From contig NCGX01000019.1 in the NCBI GenBank assembly GCA_002256995.1, positions 1-64,000 of the forward strand: a DNA stretch of 64,000 nucleotides. The letters run 5' to 3'. Shown in pieces: positions 26,294 through 37,321 of the stretch. The notes beneath the pieces were generated by a model that saw only the letters and a program-made list of their open reading frames with translations, had not been told where the DNA came from and made no database searches. The stretch comes from Hydrogenophilales bacterium 16-64-40 (lineage in GTDB: Bacteria; Pseudomonadota; Gammaproteobacteria; Burkholderiales; Thiobacillaceae). Positions within the stretch are counted from its first letter, which is position 1. The number at the start of each line of letters is the position of its first letter. Made by a program: the position numbers and the translations under genes.

Positions 26294-27973
26294 TCAGTGC
26301 TTGCCCGAGCGCCAGATGGAAAAGATGATCCACAGGCTGTTGAAAAAAGCGATCAGGAATCCCAGCAGTCCGAATAAAGGCAGACCGAATAGCTGAGGGC
26401 CGCCTTCCACCGTCATGATGATGCTGGAGCCCACCACCAGCGAGGCGGTCAGAATGCCCATGGTCAGCCGGTTGCTGGCGCGGTCCAGTTGATGGCCAAA
26501 ATGATCCAGCCGCTTCAGGTCGAGATCAACCCGCACCCGCCCCCGCCGCATGTCCCGCACCAGGTGCTGCACGTCGCGCGGCAAATCGGCCACCACTTCC
26601 AGCGCCTCGCGCATGCTCTTGCGCCCGCGCGCCAGCAAGGCCTGCGGGGTGTAGCGCTGCTTGATGATGCGCTCCACGAACGGCGTCACCTGGTCGATCA
26701 TGTGAAATTCGGGGTCGATCTGCTGTCCCAGCCCTTCCAGCGTGATCAATGTCTTGAACAGCAAGGTCAGGTCGGCCGGCAGCACCAGGTTGTTGTCGCG
26801 CATCAGGGCCGTGACGTCATTCAGCAGCGTCCCGATCTTCACGTCCTTGAGCTGCAGGTCATCGTAATTTTGCAGCAGTTCGGTGACGTCGTAGGCGAGG
26901 CGGTCCTCGTCGCCCACCGATTCGCCGCTCCAGTCGAGCAGCACCTGCAGCATGGCCTGCTCGTCCTTGCGCGTCAGGGCATGCAGCATGTCGACAATCT
27001 GGTTGCGGCGGTGATGGGTCAGCATCCCCACCATGCCGAAATCGATGATGCCGATGCGGTTGTCGGGCAGGAACAGGATGTTGCCGGGATGCGGGTCGGC
27101 ATGAAAATAGCCGTGTTCCAGCACCATGCGCAGCACCGTGTCGGCACCGCGCGCTGCCAGCAGCTTGGGATCGAGTCCACTGGCGCGCAGCTTGTCCGGG
27201 GCCACGCCCGCCAGGCCGACGATTTCCTCCTGCACGTTGACGCGGTCATTGGTGAATTCCCAATACACCCTGGGAATTTTCACCAGCGGGTCGTCGGCGA
27301 AGTGGCGCGCGAACTGGTCGATGTTGCGTGCCTCCTTGGCCAGGTCGAGTTCGCGATTCAGCGAGCGGCGGAACTGCGAGACGATATGCACTGGATCGTA
27401 GCGCCTGGCGTCCGGCATTTCGCTTTCCAGCAATTTGGCAGCGTGTTCCAGAATGCGCAGATCGGCCCGGATCACGTCCTCGATGCCGGGACGGCGGATT
27501 TTGACGACGACCGGCGTGCCGTCCTTGAGCGTGGCGCGATGCACCTGCGCAATGGACGCTGCCGCCAGCGGCAGCGTGCTGAATTCGGCGAACACCTCGC
27601 CGGGCTCGCCCTTGATGGCGGCCACCAGATCGGGATACAGCACGTCGTAGGGCACCGCCGGCACCTGGCTGTGCAGCTTTTCGAATTCGGTAATCCACTG
27701 CGGCGGAAACATGTCGACCCGCGTCGCCAGCAGTTGTCCGAGTTTGACGAATGTCGGTCCAAGCTCTTCCAGCGCGCGGCGGATGCGCACCGGCGCGTCG
27801 AGCTGGCTGATTTCGCTGGTGCTGCGCCAGTGCAGAACACGCCCGGCCCGTTCCAGCGCGCCGCTGATGCCGAGGACGCGCACCAGATCGCCCCAGCCAT
27901 AGCGAATCATCACCGAGGCGATTTCATGCAATCGCGGCAGGTCGCGCACGACCGAAAGGGTTTGCCAGAGCAT
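26294..27973 (-). CDS. ubiB: UbiB-family (ABC1/ADCK-like) atypical kinase
   Basis: Atypical protein-kinase-like ATPase needed for ubiquinone synthesis in many proteobacteria. It is 559 residues with the family hallmarks: KxGQ motif in FVKLGQLLATR (near residue 88), alanine-rich loop LAAASIAQVHRA, VVVKIRRPGIE, YFHADPHPGN (catalytic loop) and GIIDFGMVG (metal-binding DFG). Two C-terminal membrane helices follow (ILTASLVVGSSIIM and LLGFLIAFFNSLW). The ATG at 27973 removes a non-conserved 35-residue extension. Ubiquinone function is inferred from the family. Confidence 0.9.
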   Translation of the reverse strand: MLWQTLSVVRDLPRLHEIASVMIRYGWGDLVRVLGISGALERAGRVLHWRSTSEISQLDAPVRIRRALEELGPTFVKLGQLLATRVDMFPPQWITEFEKLHSQVPAVPYDVLYPDLVAAIKGEPGEVFAEFSTLPLAAASIAQVHRATLKDGTPVVVKIRRPGIEDVIRADLRILEHAAKLLESEMPDARRYDPVHIVSQFRRSLNRELDLAKEARNIDQFARHFADDPLVKIPRVYWEFTNDRVNVQEEIVGLAGVAPDKLRASGLDPKLLAARGADTVLRMVLEHGYFHADPHPGNILFLPDNRIGIIDFGMVGMLTHHRRNQIVDMLHALTRKDEQAMLQVLLDWSGESVGDEDRLAYDVTELLQNYDDLQLKDVKIGTLLNDVTALMRDNNLVLPADLTLLFKTLITLEGLGQQIDPEFHMIDQVTPFVERIIKQRYTPQALLARGRKSMREALEVVADLPRDVQHLVRDMRRGRVRVDLDLKRLDHFGHQLDRASNRLTMGILTASLVVGSSIIMTVEGGPQLFGLPLFGLLGFLIAFFNSLWIIFSIWRSGKH

Positions 27974-28139
27974 CGTTTTATTTCTTGGAATCAGACATGC
28001 CGAGAGTGTACCCGCAGGGGGGTACGCCGGATTCGTAAGCCGCCAAAGCACCAACGACCCCGTTGTAGCCGCAAGCAACGCAGCGGAGCGCAGCCCGGTG
28101 GTGTGCGGTCAGGCCCGCCGCGCGGACGAACAGCCGCGA

Positions 28140-28826
28140 TCAGGAACGCAGGCGTTCGCTCTGCCGTTTGAGCGAATCGGACAAGGCCGCCAGAATGCCG
28201 CTCGCCACCTGGGACAGGCGCACGGTGGCCGTGCTCGCCGTCTCGCTCAGCCCGGCGCGCCCCGCCTCGCTGCCAGCTTTCACGCCGGCCGCCAGCTGTT
28301 GCAGCGCCTCGCGCACCTGCTCGCCGGTGCGGGTGCCGCTGTGTTTCAGGTGGTCGCGCAGATAGCCGAGCTCCTCTTTCAGCTTGCCGCCGGACTGGCT
28401 GGCGGTCTGTTTCAGGGTGTCGACAAGCTGGGTCTCGAGGTCGCGCAGCTGTTCCAGGCTGGCTTTGAGTTCGGTGTCCTTGAACGCCTTGCCCTGGGCG
28501 GCGGCTTCCTGCAGGGCGTAGGAGGCGGCCTGCGCGGCACTGCCGACGGCGTCGTCGATGCCGGCCATGGCCTGCTTGAGGCCGACCTTCATCTCGCCGC
28601 CGCGCGCGGCGAGTCCGCTGCCGACGCCGGCGGTGATCGCACCGACGATTTCACCGATGTTTTGCAGCGCCAGCCGGCGTTCGTGCAGCGCACGCGCAGT
28701 CAGTTCGCGCACCCGCTCGTGCAGGTCAGGCTCGGATGCGGCGGCTGCGGCATCGTCGTGCAATTGCTTGAGCTGCGCGTTTTCGAGGATACTGGTTTCA
28801 CGTGTAGGGGATGGCGCGTCATTCAT
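28140..28826 (-). CDS. hypothetical coiled-coil protein
   Basis: A 228-residue Ala-, Gln- and Leu-rich protein without a signal peptide. Long amphipathic helices dominate (ERVRELTARALHERRLALQN, LRDLETQLVDTLKQTASQ, TGEQVREALQQLAAGVKAG), separated by a Gly/Ala hydrophobic stretch IVGAITAGVGSGLAARGG, so a phasin-like or structural role is possible but unproven. A GAGGAC Shine-Dalgarno sequence supports the ATG at 28826. It diverges from the NlpC/P60 gene. Confidence 0.7.
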   Translation of the reverse strand: MNDAPSPTRETSILENAQLKQLHDDAAAAASEPDLHERVRELTARALHERRLALQNIGEIVGAITAGVGSGLAARGGEMKVGLKQAMAGIDDAVGSAAQAASYALQEAAAQGKAFKDTELKASLEQLRDLETQLVDTLKQTASQSGGKLKEELGYLRDHLKHSGTRTGEQVREALQQLAAGVKAGSEAGRAGLSETASTATVRLSQVASGILAALSDSLKRQSERLRS

Positions 28827-28899
28827 GGTGCAGTCCTCAAGGTCAAGATTCTCTGGATCCAACCGTTCTCTAACTAACTATAGAGCAGATTGTTATCCC

Positions 28900-29379
28900 A
28901 TGAAGCCTGTCGCGCTGCTGTCCCTGTTGGCTTTGCTGCTGGTGCTGCCCGCTCACGCCAACCCCCCGCCTGAAGATATCCCGATCTATGCCGTCAGCCT
29001 GGTCGGCAGCCCGTATCGCCTGGGTGGCACGTCGCCCGAAACCGGGCTCGATTGCAGCGGCTTCGTCGGCCACGTGTACCGGGAGGCGAGCGGGATCATG
29101 CTGCCGCGTGACAGTCGCGCGATCAGCCAAGCAGCGCGGCCGCTGACGCAAGCCGAACTTCAGCCGGGCGATCTGGTCTTCTTCAACACCCTCAACCGCG
29201 CGTTTTCCCATGTCGGAATTTATCTGGGCGATGACCGTTTTGTGCACGCTGCGAGCAGCCGCTCGGGGGCTGTCATGGTCTCCAGCCTCAACAACCGCTA
29301 CTGGCGCGAACGGTATGACGGCGCACGGCGCGTCACCCCGCCGGACAATGCCCCTTTCATTGATGCGATGCCCGACTGA
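28900..29379 (+). CDS. NlpC/P60 family cell-wall endopeptidase
   Basis: Exported cysteine peptidase of 159 residues, likely cutting peptidoglycan stem peptides. A signal peptide ends near residue 20 (LLVLPAHA). The catalytic Cys is in GLDCSGFVGHVY (near residue 50), the His in FSHVGIYLGD (near residue 104), and a third polar site is FVHAASS. The true start is ATG 28900; the longer plus-strand frame overlaps the antisense coiled-coil gene. The next gene starts inside its last 17 bases. Confidence 0.93.
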   Translation: MKPVALLSLLALLLVLPAHANPPPEDIPIYAVSLVGSPYRLGGTSPETGLDCSGFVGHVYREASGIMLPRDSRAISQAARPLTQAELQPGDLVFFNTLNRAFSHVGIYLGDDRFVHAASSRSGAVMVSSLNNRYWRERYDGARRVTPPDNAPFIDAMPD

Positions 29380-30031
29380 TTTTGGCTCCCGCCTGTTCCG
29401 GGGCGGCTTGCTGGGGGCTGCGATGGTCTGTGCGGGCATGGCGCATGCCGCCGAACGCGATCTCAGTTTTGAAAGCGCAGGCGATGTCAACGAGGGGCCA
29501 TTGCACTTCCTGTTAAGTTTGCCCGCCAAGCCGGTTCACCATCACCAGAACCGCATCCGCATCGAGTCCGACAGCCTGGCTTCCGGCTGGGTCAGCCTGT
29601 CGCAATGCCACGACCACCTCGACGCGGTTCCCAGCGCGCAGATCACGTTCCGCGAAGGCTTCGTGCGCGACCTCAGGGTGGATGCTTTCAGCCACATCAG
29701 GGATGCCTGGATCGACGGCTCCAGCGTGCAATTGCGGCAGGTCGAGCCGGGTGCACGGCTGTGCCTGTCCGCGCAAATCCGCGCCCTGCGCAACACCGGA
29801 AATGGCTATTTCAATCTGATCAACGGCCCCTATATGCGCAAGTTTCTGGATGGCTATTACCCGATGCGGGTCACGCTGGCCGTCGACTACCCGGCCCAGA
29901 CGCTGACCCTGCTCGACATCTCACCGTCGGTGCAGCCCGGCTTGCTGATTGTCGAGCAGCCAGGCGCCATCTGGATGGAGGCGGTGTTCGAGGGCGAATT
30001 GCAAACCATGATCCAGTTCGAGCGAAACTGA
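29363..30031 (+). CDS. secreted hypothetical protein
   Basis: A 222-residue protein with a signal peptide ending ...CAGMAHAA near residue 30. The mature part is beta-rich with a small Cys pair (LSQCHDHL and ARLCLSAQ). No family recognised. It has no membrane segment after the signal, so it is periplasmic or outer-membrane associated. The ATG at 29363 overlaps the end of the NlpC/P60 gene by 17 bases, so the two are probably translated together and may act in the envelope. Confidence 0.72.
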   Translation: MRCPTDFGSRLFRGGLLGAAMVCAGMAHAAERDLSFESAGDVNEGPLHFLLSLPAKPVHHHQNRIRIESDSLASGWVSLSQCHDHLDAVPSAQITFREGFVRDLRVDAFSHIRDAWIDGSSVQLRQVEPGARLCLSAQIRALRNTGNGYFNLINGPYMRKFLDGYYPMRVTLAVDYPAQTLTLLDISPSVQPGLLIVEQPGAIWMEAVFEGELQTMIQFERN

Positions 30032-30057
30032 GCAGGCAGTTTTTTTATTCTATGTAT

Positions 30058-30072
30058 TGATAACGGTTATCA
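30058..30072. promoter_or_regulatory. Fur box
   Basis: Perfect 7-1-7 palindrome TGATAAC-G-GTTATCA, close to the Fur core TGATAAT-N-ATTATCA. It lies 49-63 bases upstream of the fbpA start in an AT-rich stretch suited to a promoter, so iron-dependent repression of fbpABC is expected. Confidence 0.85.
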
Positions 30073-30120
30073 TTTACAGTACGATTACCAACACCTAATA
30101 TTTTCAAGGATCAACCAGAC

Positions 30121-31128
30121 ATGAAAACGACCAAACTGCTTGCTGCGCTGACCCTCGTGGCATCCGCCCTGCCCGCGCTGGCTGAGGAAGTGGTGGTGTA
30201 CTCCGCGCGCAACGAACAGCTGATCAAGCCGCTGTTCGATGCTTACACGCGCGATACCGGCGTTGCCATCAAGTTCATCACCGACAAGGAAGGCCCGCTG
30301 ATGGCGCGCCTCAAGGCCGAAGGCAAGAACACGCCGGCCGACGTGCTGCTGACGGTGGACGCGGGCAACCTATGGCAGGCATCCGAAGAAGGCCTGCTGC
30401 GCCCGATCCAGTCGAAGACCCTGCGGGCCAATGTGCCGGCCCACCTGCGCGACCCGGACAACGAATGGTTCGGCCTGTCGGTGCGCGCCCGAACGATCGT
30501 TTACAACACCAACAAGGTCAGACCCGCCGAGCTGTCGACCTACGAGGATCTGGCCAATCCGAAATGGAAGGGTCGCCTGTGCCTGCGCACTTCGAAGAAG
30601 GTCTACAACCAGAGCCTGGTGGCGATGATGATCACCGAATACGGCGAAGGCAAAACCGAGGACATCGTCAGCGGCTGGGTCAATAACCTCGCGACCTCGC
30701 CCTTCCCCGACGACACCAAGGCGATGGAAGCCGTGGCTGCCGGCCAGTGCGACGTCACCCTGGTCAACACCTATTACTTCGGCCGCCTGATGGAGAAAAA
30801 CCCCAATCTGCCGCTGGCGATCTTCTGGCCCAACCAGAATCTGAAAACCAAGACGGCCGGCGTGCACGTCAACATCTCGGGCGCCGGCGTCACGCGCCAC
30901 GCCAAGAATCCGGCCGGCGCGCAAAAGCTGATCGAATGGCTGTCGTCCGACAAGGCGCAGAACCTGTTCGCCGACGTCAACCTGGAATACCCGGTCAATC
31001 CGAAAGTGGCACCGGACAAGGCCGTGGCGGCATGGGGCAGCTTCAAGCAAAGCCTCATCAACGTGAAAGAGGCTGGCAGCCTGCAGGTCAAGGCCGTAAA
31101 ATTGATGGATCGCGCCGGTTATAAATAA
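30121..31128 (+). CDS. fbpA: ferric iron ABC transporter, periplasmic binding protein
   Basis: Binds Fe(III) in the periplasm and delivers it to the FbpB permease. The 335-residue protein has a signal peptide ending ALPALAEE near residue 22, then the family start [19 protein letters not shown]. The tyrosine pair NTYYFGRL near residue 220 is the expected iron ligand pair; [18 protein letters not shown] is also conserved. It is the first gene of the operon, behind a Fur box, and is followed by a strong hairpin that should favour its expression over the permease. Confidence 0.95.
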   Translation: MKTTKLLAALTLVASALPALAEEVVVYSARNEQLIKPLFDAYTRDTGVAIKFITDKEGPLMARLKAEGKNTPADVLLTVDAGNLWQASEEGLLRPIQSKTLRANVPAHLRDPDNEWFGLSVRARTIVYNTNKVRPAELSTYEDLANPKWKGRLCLRTSKKVYNQSLVAMMITEYGEGKTEDIVSGWVNNLATSPFPDDTKAMEAVAAGQCDVTLVNTYYFGRLMEKNPNLPLAIFWPNQNLKTKTAGVHVNISGAGVTRHAKNPAGAQKLIEWLSSDKAQNLFADVNLEYPVNPKVAPDKAVAAWGSFKQSLINVKEAGSLQVKAVKLMDRAGYK

Positions 31129-31159
31129 GCCGCTCAAGAGCCCATCGAAGTGATTCATC

Positions 31160-32836
31160 TTGCCTGATACCGTTGCCGCATCGACAAAAACGCCCGTTGC
31201 GGGCGTTTTTGTCGTACCGGGCGGCCGTCCCCGCATCAGCGGCTGGATGCTGTTCGCCCTCGCCGTCGCCGCACTGGTGCTGGTGCCGGTGGTGGTCACC
31301 TTCTCGTCGTTCGCCCAGGTCGAGCGCGACATTCTTTCGCACCTGATCGAGTTTGCCCTGCCCGAACTGGTGGTCAACACGCTGTGGCTGGTGCTGGGGG
31401 TGGGGCTCGGCGTCAGCGTGCTGGGCGTATCGCTGGCCTGGCTCACGGCGATGTGCGAATTCCCCGGCCGCCGCATGTTCGGCTGGGCGTTGCTGCTGCC
31501 GCTGGCGCTGCCCGCCTACGTGACGGCGTTTGTCGCGATCGGCCTGCTGGATTTCACCGGCCCGGTGCAGACCTGGCTGCGCGACGGCTGGGGCATCACC
31601 GGGCTGCCGGAAATCCGCTCGCGCGGCGGCGTCATCCTGGTGATGTCGCTGGCGCTCTACCCCTACGTCTACCTGATCGCCAAAAACGCCTTCGCGACGC
31701 AGGGCGCGATCGCACTGGAAGCGGCGCAGTCGCTCGGGCTCTCCCGCACGCAGGGCTTCTTCCGGGTAGCGCTGCCGATGGCGCGGCCGTGGATCGCCGC
31801 CGGGCTGATGCTGGCGCTGATGGAAACCCTGGCCGACTTCGGTACCATGGCGATCTTCAACTACGACACCTTCACCACCGCCATCTACAAGGCGTGGTAC
31901 AGCCTGTTCTCGCTGGCGGCGGCCGCGCAGCTGGCATCGATCCTGATCCTGTTCGTGCTGGTCGTGGTGGTGTTCGAGCAGCGCTCGCGCGCGCAGATGC
32001 GCTACAGCACCGTGGGCCGCAGCGCCGCGCAGCGGCGCATCAAGCTGCCGCCCGCGCTGGCCGGACTGGCCCTGCTGTACGCGGGGACGGTGCTGGCGGT
32101 GGCCTTCATCATCCCGGTCGTGCAATTGATCCTGTGGACGCGCGATGTCATGGCCGACGATCTCGACGCCCGCTACTGGGCCTTTGCCTGGCATTCGGTG
32201 CTGCTGGCCGGCATCGGCGCGCTGATGGTGGTGGCGGCGGCCCTGCTGCTCGCCTACGCCGGGCGCCAACGCCCCGGCACCGCGATGATGTGGACGCAGC
32301 GCCTGGCCACCCTCGGCTATGCCTTTCCCGGCGCGGTGCTGGCGGTGGGCCTGTTCATCCCGGTGGCGGCACTGGACAACTGGCTGATCGACACCGGCCA
32401 GACGTGGTTCGGCTTCGAGGGCACCGAGATTCTCAAGGGCACCCTGCTGATCATGCTGCTGGCCTATCTGGTGCGCTTTCTCGCGGTCGGCTTCGGCCCC
32501 ATCGACAGCGGCCTGCACCGGATCACCCGCAACGTCGACGAGGCCGCCAAGAACCTCGGCACCAGCGCCGCCGGCCTGTTGGCGCGGGTGCATCTGCCGA
32601 TGCTGCGCGCCAGCCTCTTGACCGCAGCGACCTTCGCCTTCGTCGACATCATGAAGGAAATGCCGATCACCCTGATGACCCGCCCGTTCGGTTGGGACAC
32701 GCTGGCGGTGCGGGTGTTCGAGATGACCTCGGAGGGCGAATGGGAGCGCGCCGCGCTGCCCGCGCTGGCCATTGTCATTGCCGGTATCATCCCCATCATT
32801 CTCCTGACCTGGCGCAATGCGCGCTCGCTTGACTGA
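31160..32836 (+). CDS. fbpB: ferric iron ABC transporter, fused permease
   Basis: Inner-membrane channel, 558 residues, made of two fused permease halves with about 12 membrane helices. Each half has an EAA loop for contact with the ATPase: EAAQSLGLSRTQGFFRVALP (near residue 190) and EAAKNLGTSAAGLLARVHLP (near residue 460). The TTG at 31160 is a tentative start, kept because it supplies the basic residues before helix 1; the first ATG is at codon 30 (31247), right at that helix. A terminator-like hairpin lies inside codons 8-19. Confidence 0.9.
   Translation: MPDTVAASTKTPVAGVFVVPGGRPRISGWMLFALAVAALVLVPVVVTFSSFAQVERDILSHLIEFALPELVVNTLWLVLGVGLGVSVLGVSLAWLTAMCEFPGRRMFGWALLLPLALPAYVTAFVAIGLLDFTGPVQTWLRDGWGITGLPEIRSRGGVILVMSLALYPYVYLIAKNAFATQGAIALEAAQSLGLSRTQGFFRVALPMARPWIAAGLMLALMETLADFGTMAIFNYDTFTTAIYKAWYSLFSLAAAAQLASILILFVLVVVVFEQRSRAQMRYSTVGRSAAQRRIKLPPALAGLALLYAGTVLAVAFIIPVVQLILWTRDVMADDLDARYWAFAWHSVLLAGIGALMVVAAALLLAYAGRQRPGTAMMWTQRLATLGYAFPGAVLAVGLFIPVAALDNWLIDTGQTWFGFEGTEILKGTLLIMLLAYLVRFLAVGFGPIDSGLHRITRNVDEAAKNLGTSAAGLLARVHLPMLRASLLTAATFAFVDIMKEMPITLMTRPFGWDTLAVRVFEMTSEGEWERAALPALAIVIAGIIPIILLTWRNARSLD
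31182..31214 (+). terminator. terminator-like hairpin between fbpA and fbpB
   Basis: Perfect 15-base arms (CGACAAAAACGCCCG and its complement) with a 3-base TTG loop. The stem ends in a T-run GTTTTTGTCG on the plus strand. It sits 53 bases after fbpA and within the predicted first codons of fbpB. Partial termination here would raise the fbpA to fbpB ratio. Confidence 0.7.
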
Positions 32837-32841
32837 CCCCC

Positions 32842-33909
32842 ATGGCTGAATTGATCCTCGACTCTGTTTCGCAGTCGTACGGCGAACGGCAGATCATTGC
32901 CGACCTGAGCTTCACTTTGCCGGAAGGCGCGATCGGCTGCCTGCTCGGCCCGTCGGGCTGCGGCAAGACCACGGCGTTGCGCTGTATTTCCGGCTTCGAG
33001 CCGATTCAGCACGGCGAGATCCGTATCGGCGGCGAAGTCGTGAGCCGCCCGGGCTGGATGCTGGCCGCCGAAAAACGCCGCGTCGGCATGGTGTTCCAGG
33101 ATTACGCGCTGTTTCCGCACCTGACGGTGGCGAAGAACGTCGGCTTCGGCCTCCACGGCAAGTCGGCTGCCGAAAAACAATCGCGCATCGACGAACTGCT
33201 GCAACTGGTCGGCCTCGCCGCCCATGCCGGGCAGTTCCCCCACCAGTTGTCCGGCGGCCAGCAGCAGCGGGTGGCGCTGGCCCGCGCCCTGGCGCCGCGC
33301 CCGCGCCTGATCCTGATGGACGAGCCGTTCTCCAACCTCGACGTCGAACTGCGCGAGCGACTGTCGCTCGAGGTGCGCGACATCTTGAAGCGCGAAGCCA
33401 CCACCGCGCTCATCGTCACCCACGACCAGCACGAAGCCTTTTCCCTGGCCGACTGGGTCGGCGTGATGCACCAGGGCCGCATCCAGCAGTGGGACACGCC
33501 CTACAACCTGTATCACGAGCCGATCAACCGCTTCGTCGCCGACTTCGTCGGCCAGGGCGCGCTGGTCACCGGCGAGGTCATCAACGACCATCAGGTGGAA
33601 ATCGAACTCGGCGTGCTGGACGGCCACATCCCGGTCGAGTGCGACGCCAGCGGCTGCGACGAATGCGTGCGCAACTGCCGTGTCGACGTGCTGCTGCGGC
33701 CGGACGACATCATCCACGACGACGATAGCCTGCTGCTCGCCGAAGTCGAGAACAAGGCCTTCCGCGGCGCCGAATTCCTCTACACGCTCAAATTGCCGAG
33801 CGGCCAGCGCGCGCTGTCGCTGGTGCCCTCGCACCACAACCACGCCGTCGGCGAAAAGATCGGCATCCGGCTTGCGGTCGATCATGTCGTGGCGTTCCGC
33901 CGCGAGTAA
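32842..33909 (+). CDS. fbpC: ferric iron ABC transporter, ATP-binding protein
   Basis: Powers the FbpB permease. It is 355 residues: Walker A GPSGCGKTTALR (near residue 36), Q-loop FQDYALFPHL, signature LSGGQQQRVALARAL, Walker B LILMDEPFSNLD and H-loop IVTHDQHEAF. A C-terminal TOBE-type domain follows residue 240; it contains an unusual cluster, ECDASGCDECVRNCRVD (residues 257-273), with Cys spacing C-x4-C-x2-C-x3-C. It begins 5 bases after fbpB. The cluster could bind iron or an Fe-S centre, giving feedback on uptake, but this is inference. Confidence 0.95.
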   Translation: MAELILDSVSQSYGERQIIADLSFTLPEGAIGCLLGPSGCGKTTALRCISGFEPIQHGEIRIGGEVVSRPGWMLAAEKRRVGMVFQDYALFPHLTVAKNVGFGLHGKSAAEKQSRIDELLQLVGLAAHAGQFPHQLSGGQQQRVALARALAPRPRLILMDEPFSNLDVELRERLSLEVRDILKREATTALIVTHDQHEAFSLADWVGVMHQGRIQQWDTPYNLYHEPINRFVADFVGQGALVTGEVINDHQVEIELGVLDGHIPVECDASGCDECVRNCRVDVLLRPDDIIHDDDSLLLAEVENKAFRGAEFLYTLKLPSGQRALSLVPSHHNHAVGEKIGIRLAVDHVVAFRRE

Positions 33910-33913
33910 GCCG

Positions 33914-36481
<2,568 letters not shown>

Positions 36482-36530
36482 GCGGGACAATTCGCCGCAC
36501 CCGGCGCCAACGGCACGCAGCAGATCGCCC

Positions 36531-37295
36531 CTAAAGCTCGATCACCTGTCCCTGCATCAAGGCTTCCACCCCCCAGCCGGGGGCGGCGACGCGCAGCTCG
36601 TTCATGATTGCTGCCTCGTTGCCCGGTTTCAGGTGGGTAATCCAGAGCTCGGGGCGCACGCTGAGCGCCTGCAGTTCTGCCGCCAGCGAATCCGGCCAGT
36701 GATGCTTCGATGCCTGCGCGACGTCGACCAGCGCGTTCTCGAACGAGGTATCGATGATGAGGTGGCGCAGGTCGGGAATGGCGTTGAGCGCGGCGATGAA
36801 GGCTTCGCTGTGCGTGGTGTCCCCGCTGAACACCAGGCTCCCCGCGGCCGTGGCCAGATGGACGCCGCACGCCGGCACCACGTGATTCACCGGCAGCGGC
36901 CTGAACGTCCGCCCCTTGAGCGTGAACGCCTCGCCAAAGTCCAGGGGTGCAAACCGCATCCACGGCGACGCCGCACTCGGAATCTGGCGAAAATCCGGCC
37001 ACAAATGCCAGTTGAACAGGTGCATGGACAAGACCGCCAGCACGTCGGGCAGCGCATGCACCGTCAGCGGGGTGGCGCGCAGGTCGCCGACGCTGTCGAG
37101 CAGCAGTGGCAGGCCCAGCGTGTGATCGAGATGGGCATGGGTGAGGAAGACGTGATCGATCGCCAGCAGCTGCTCGAAGTTGAGCGTGGTGATGCCGGTG
37201 CCGGCGTCGATCAGCACGTCGTCGTCGACCTTGAGGCAGGTGGTGTGGCGCCCGCTGCCGATGCCGCCGCTGCAACCGAGGATGGTGAGTTTCAT
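36531..37295 (-). CDS. class II 3',5'-cyclic nucleotide phosphodiesterase
   Basis: Metallo-beta-lactamase-fold enzyme of 254 residues predicted to hydrolyse cAMP or cGMP. The signature H-x-H-L-D-H is exact in LTHAHLDHTLGLP near residue 54, followed by VNHVVPACG, FSGDTTHSE and LWITHLKP as metal ligands. It starts 26 bases after the class III adenylate cyclase gene on the same strand. The pair makes and removes the same second messenger, so a self-limiting signalling unit is likely. Confidence 0.9.
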   Translation of the reverse strand: MKLTILGCSGGIGSGRHTTCLKVDDDVLIDAGTGITTLNFEQLLAIDHVFLTHAHLDHTLGLPLLLDSVGDLRATPLTVHALPDVLAVLSMHLFNWHLWPDFRQIPSAASPWMRFAPLDFGEAFTLKGRTFRPLPVNHVVPACGVHLATAAGSLVFSGDTTHSEAFIAALNAIPDLRHLIIDTSFENALVDVAQASKHHWPDSLAAELQALSVRPELWITHLKPGNEAAIMNELRVAAPGWGVEALMQGQVIEL

Positions 37296-37321
37296 TGCTG
37301 TTTTATCGTGTTGTATCGTGG

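Noticed and set aside
26489-28171. 560-codon plus-strand frame antisense to ubiB
   Set aside because: His/Asp/Val-rich shadow, no domain, and the ubiB frame is well supported.
31088-32593. 501-codon minus-strand frame over fbpB
   Set aside because: Low-complexity Gln/Arg/His-rich shadow of the permease.
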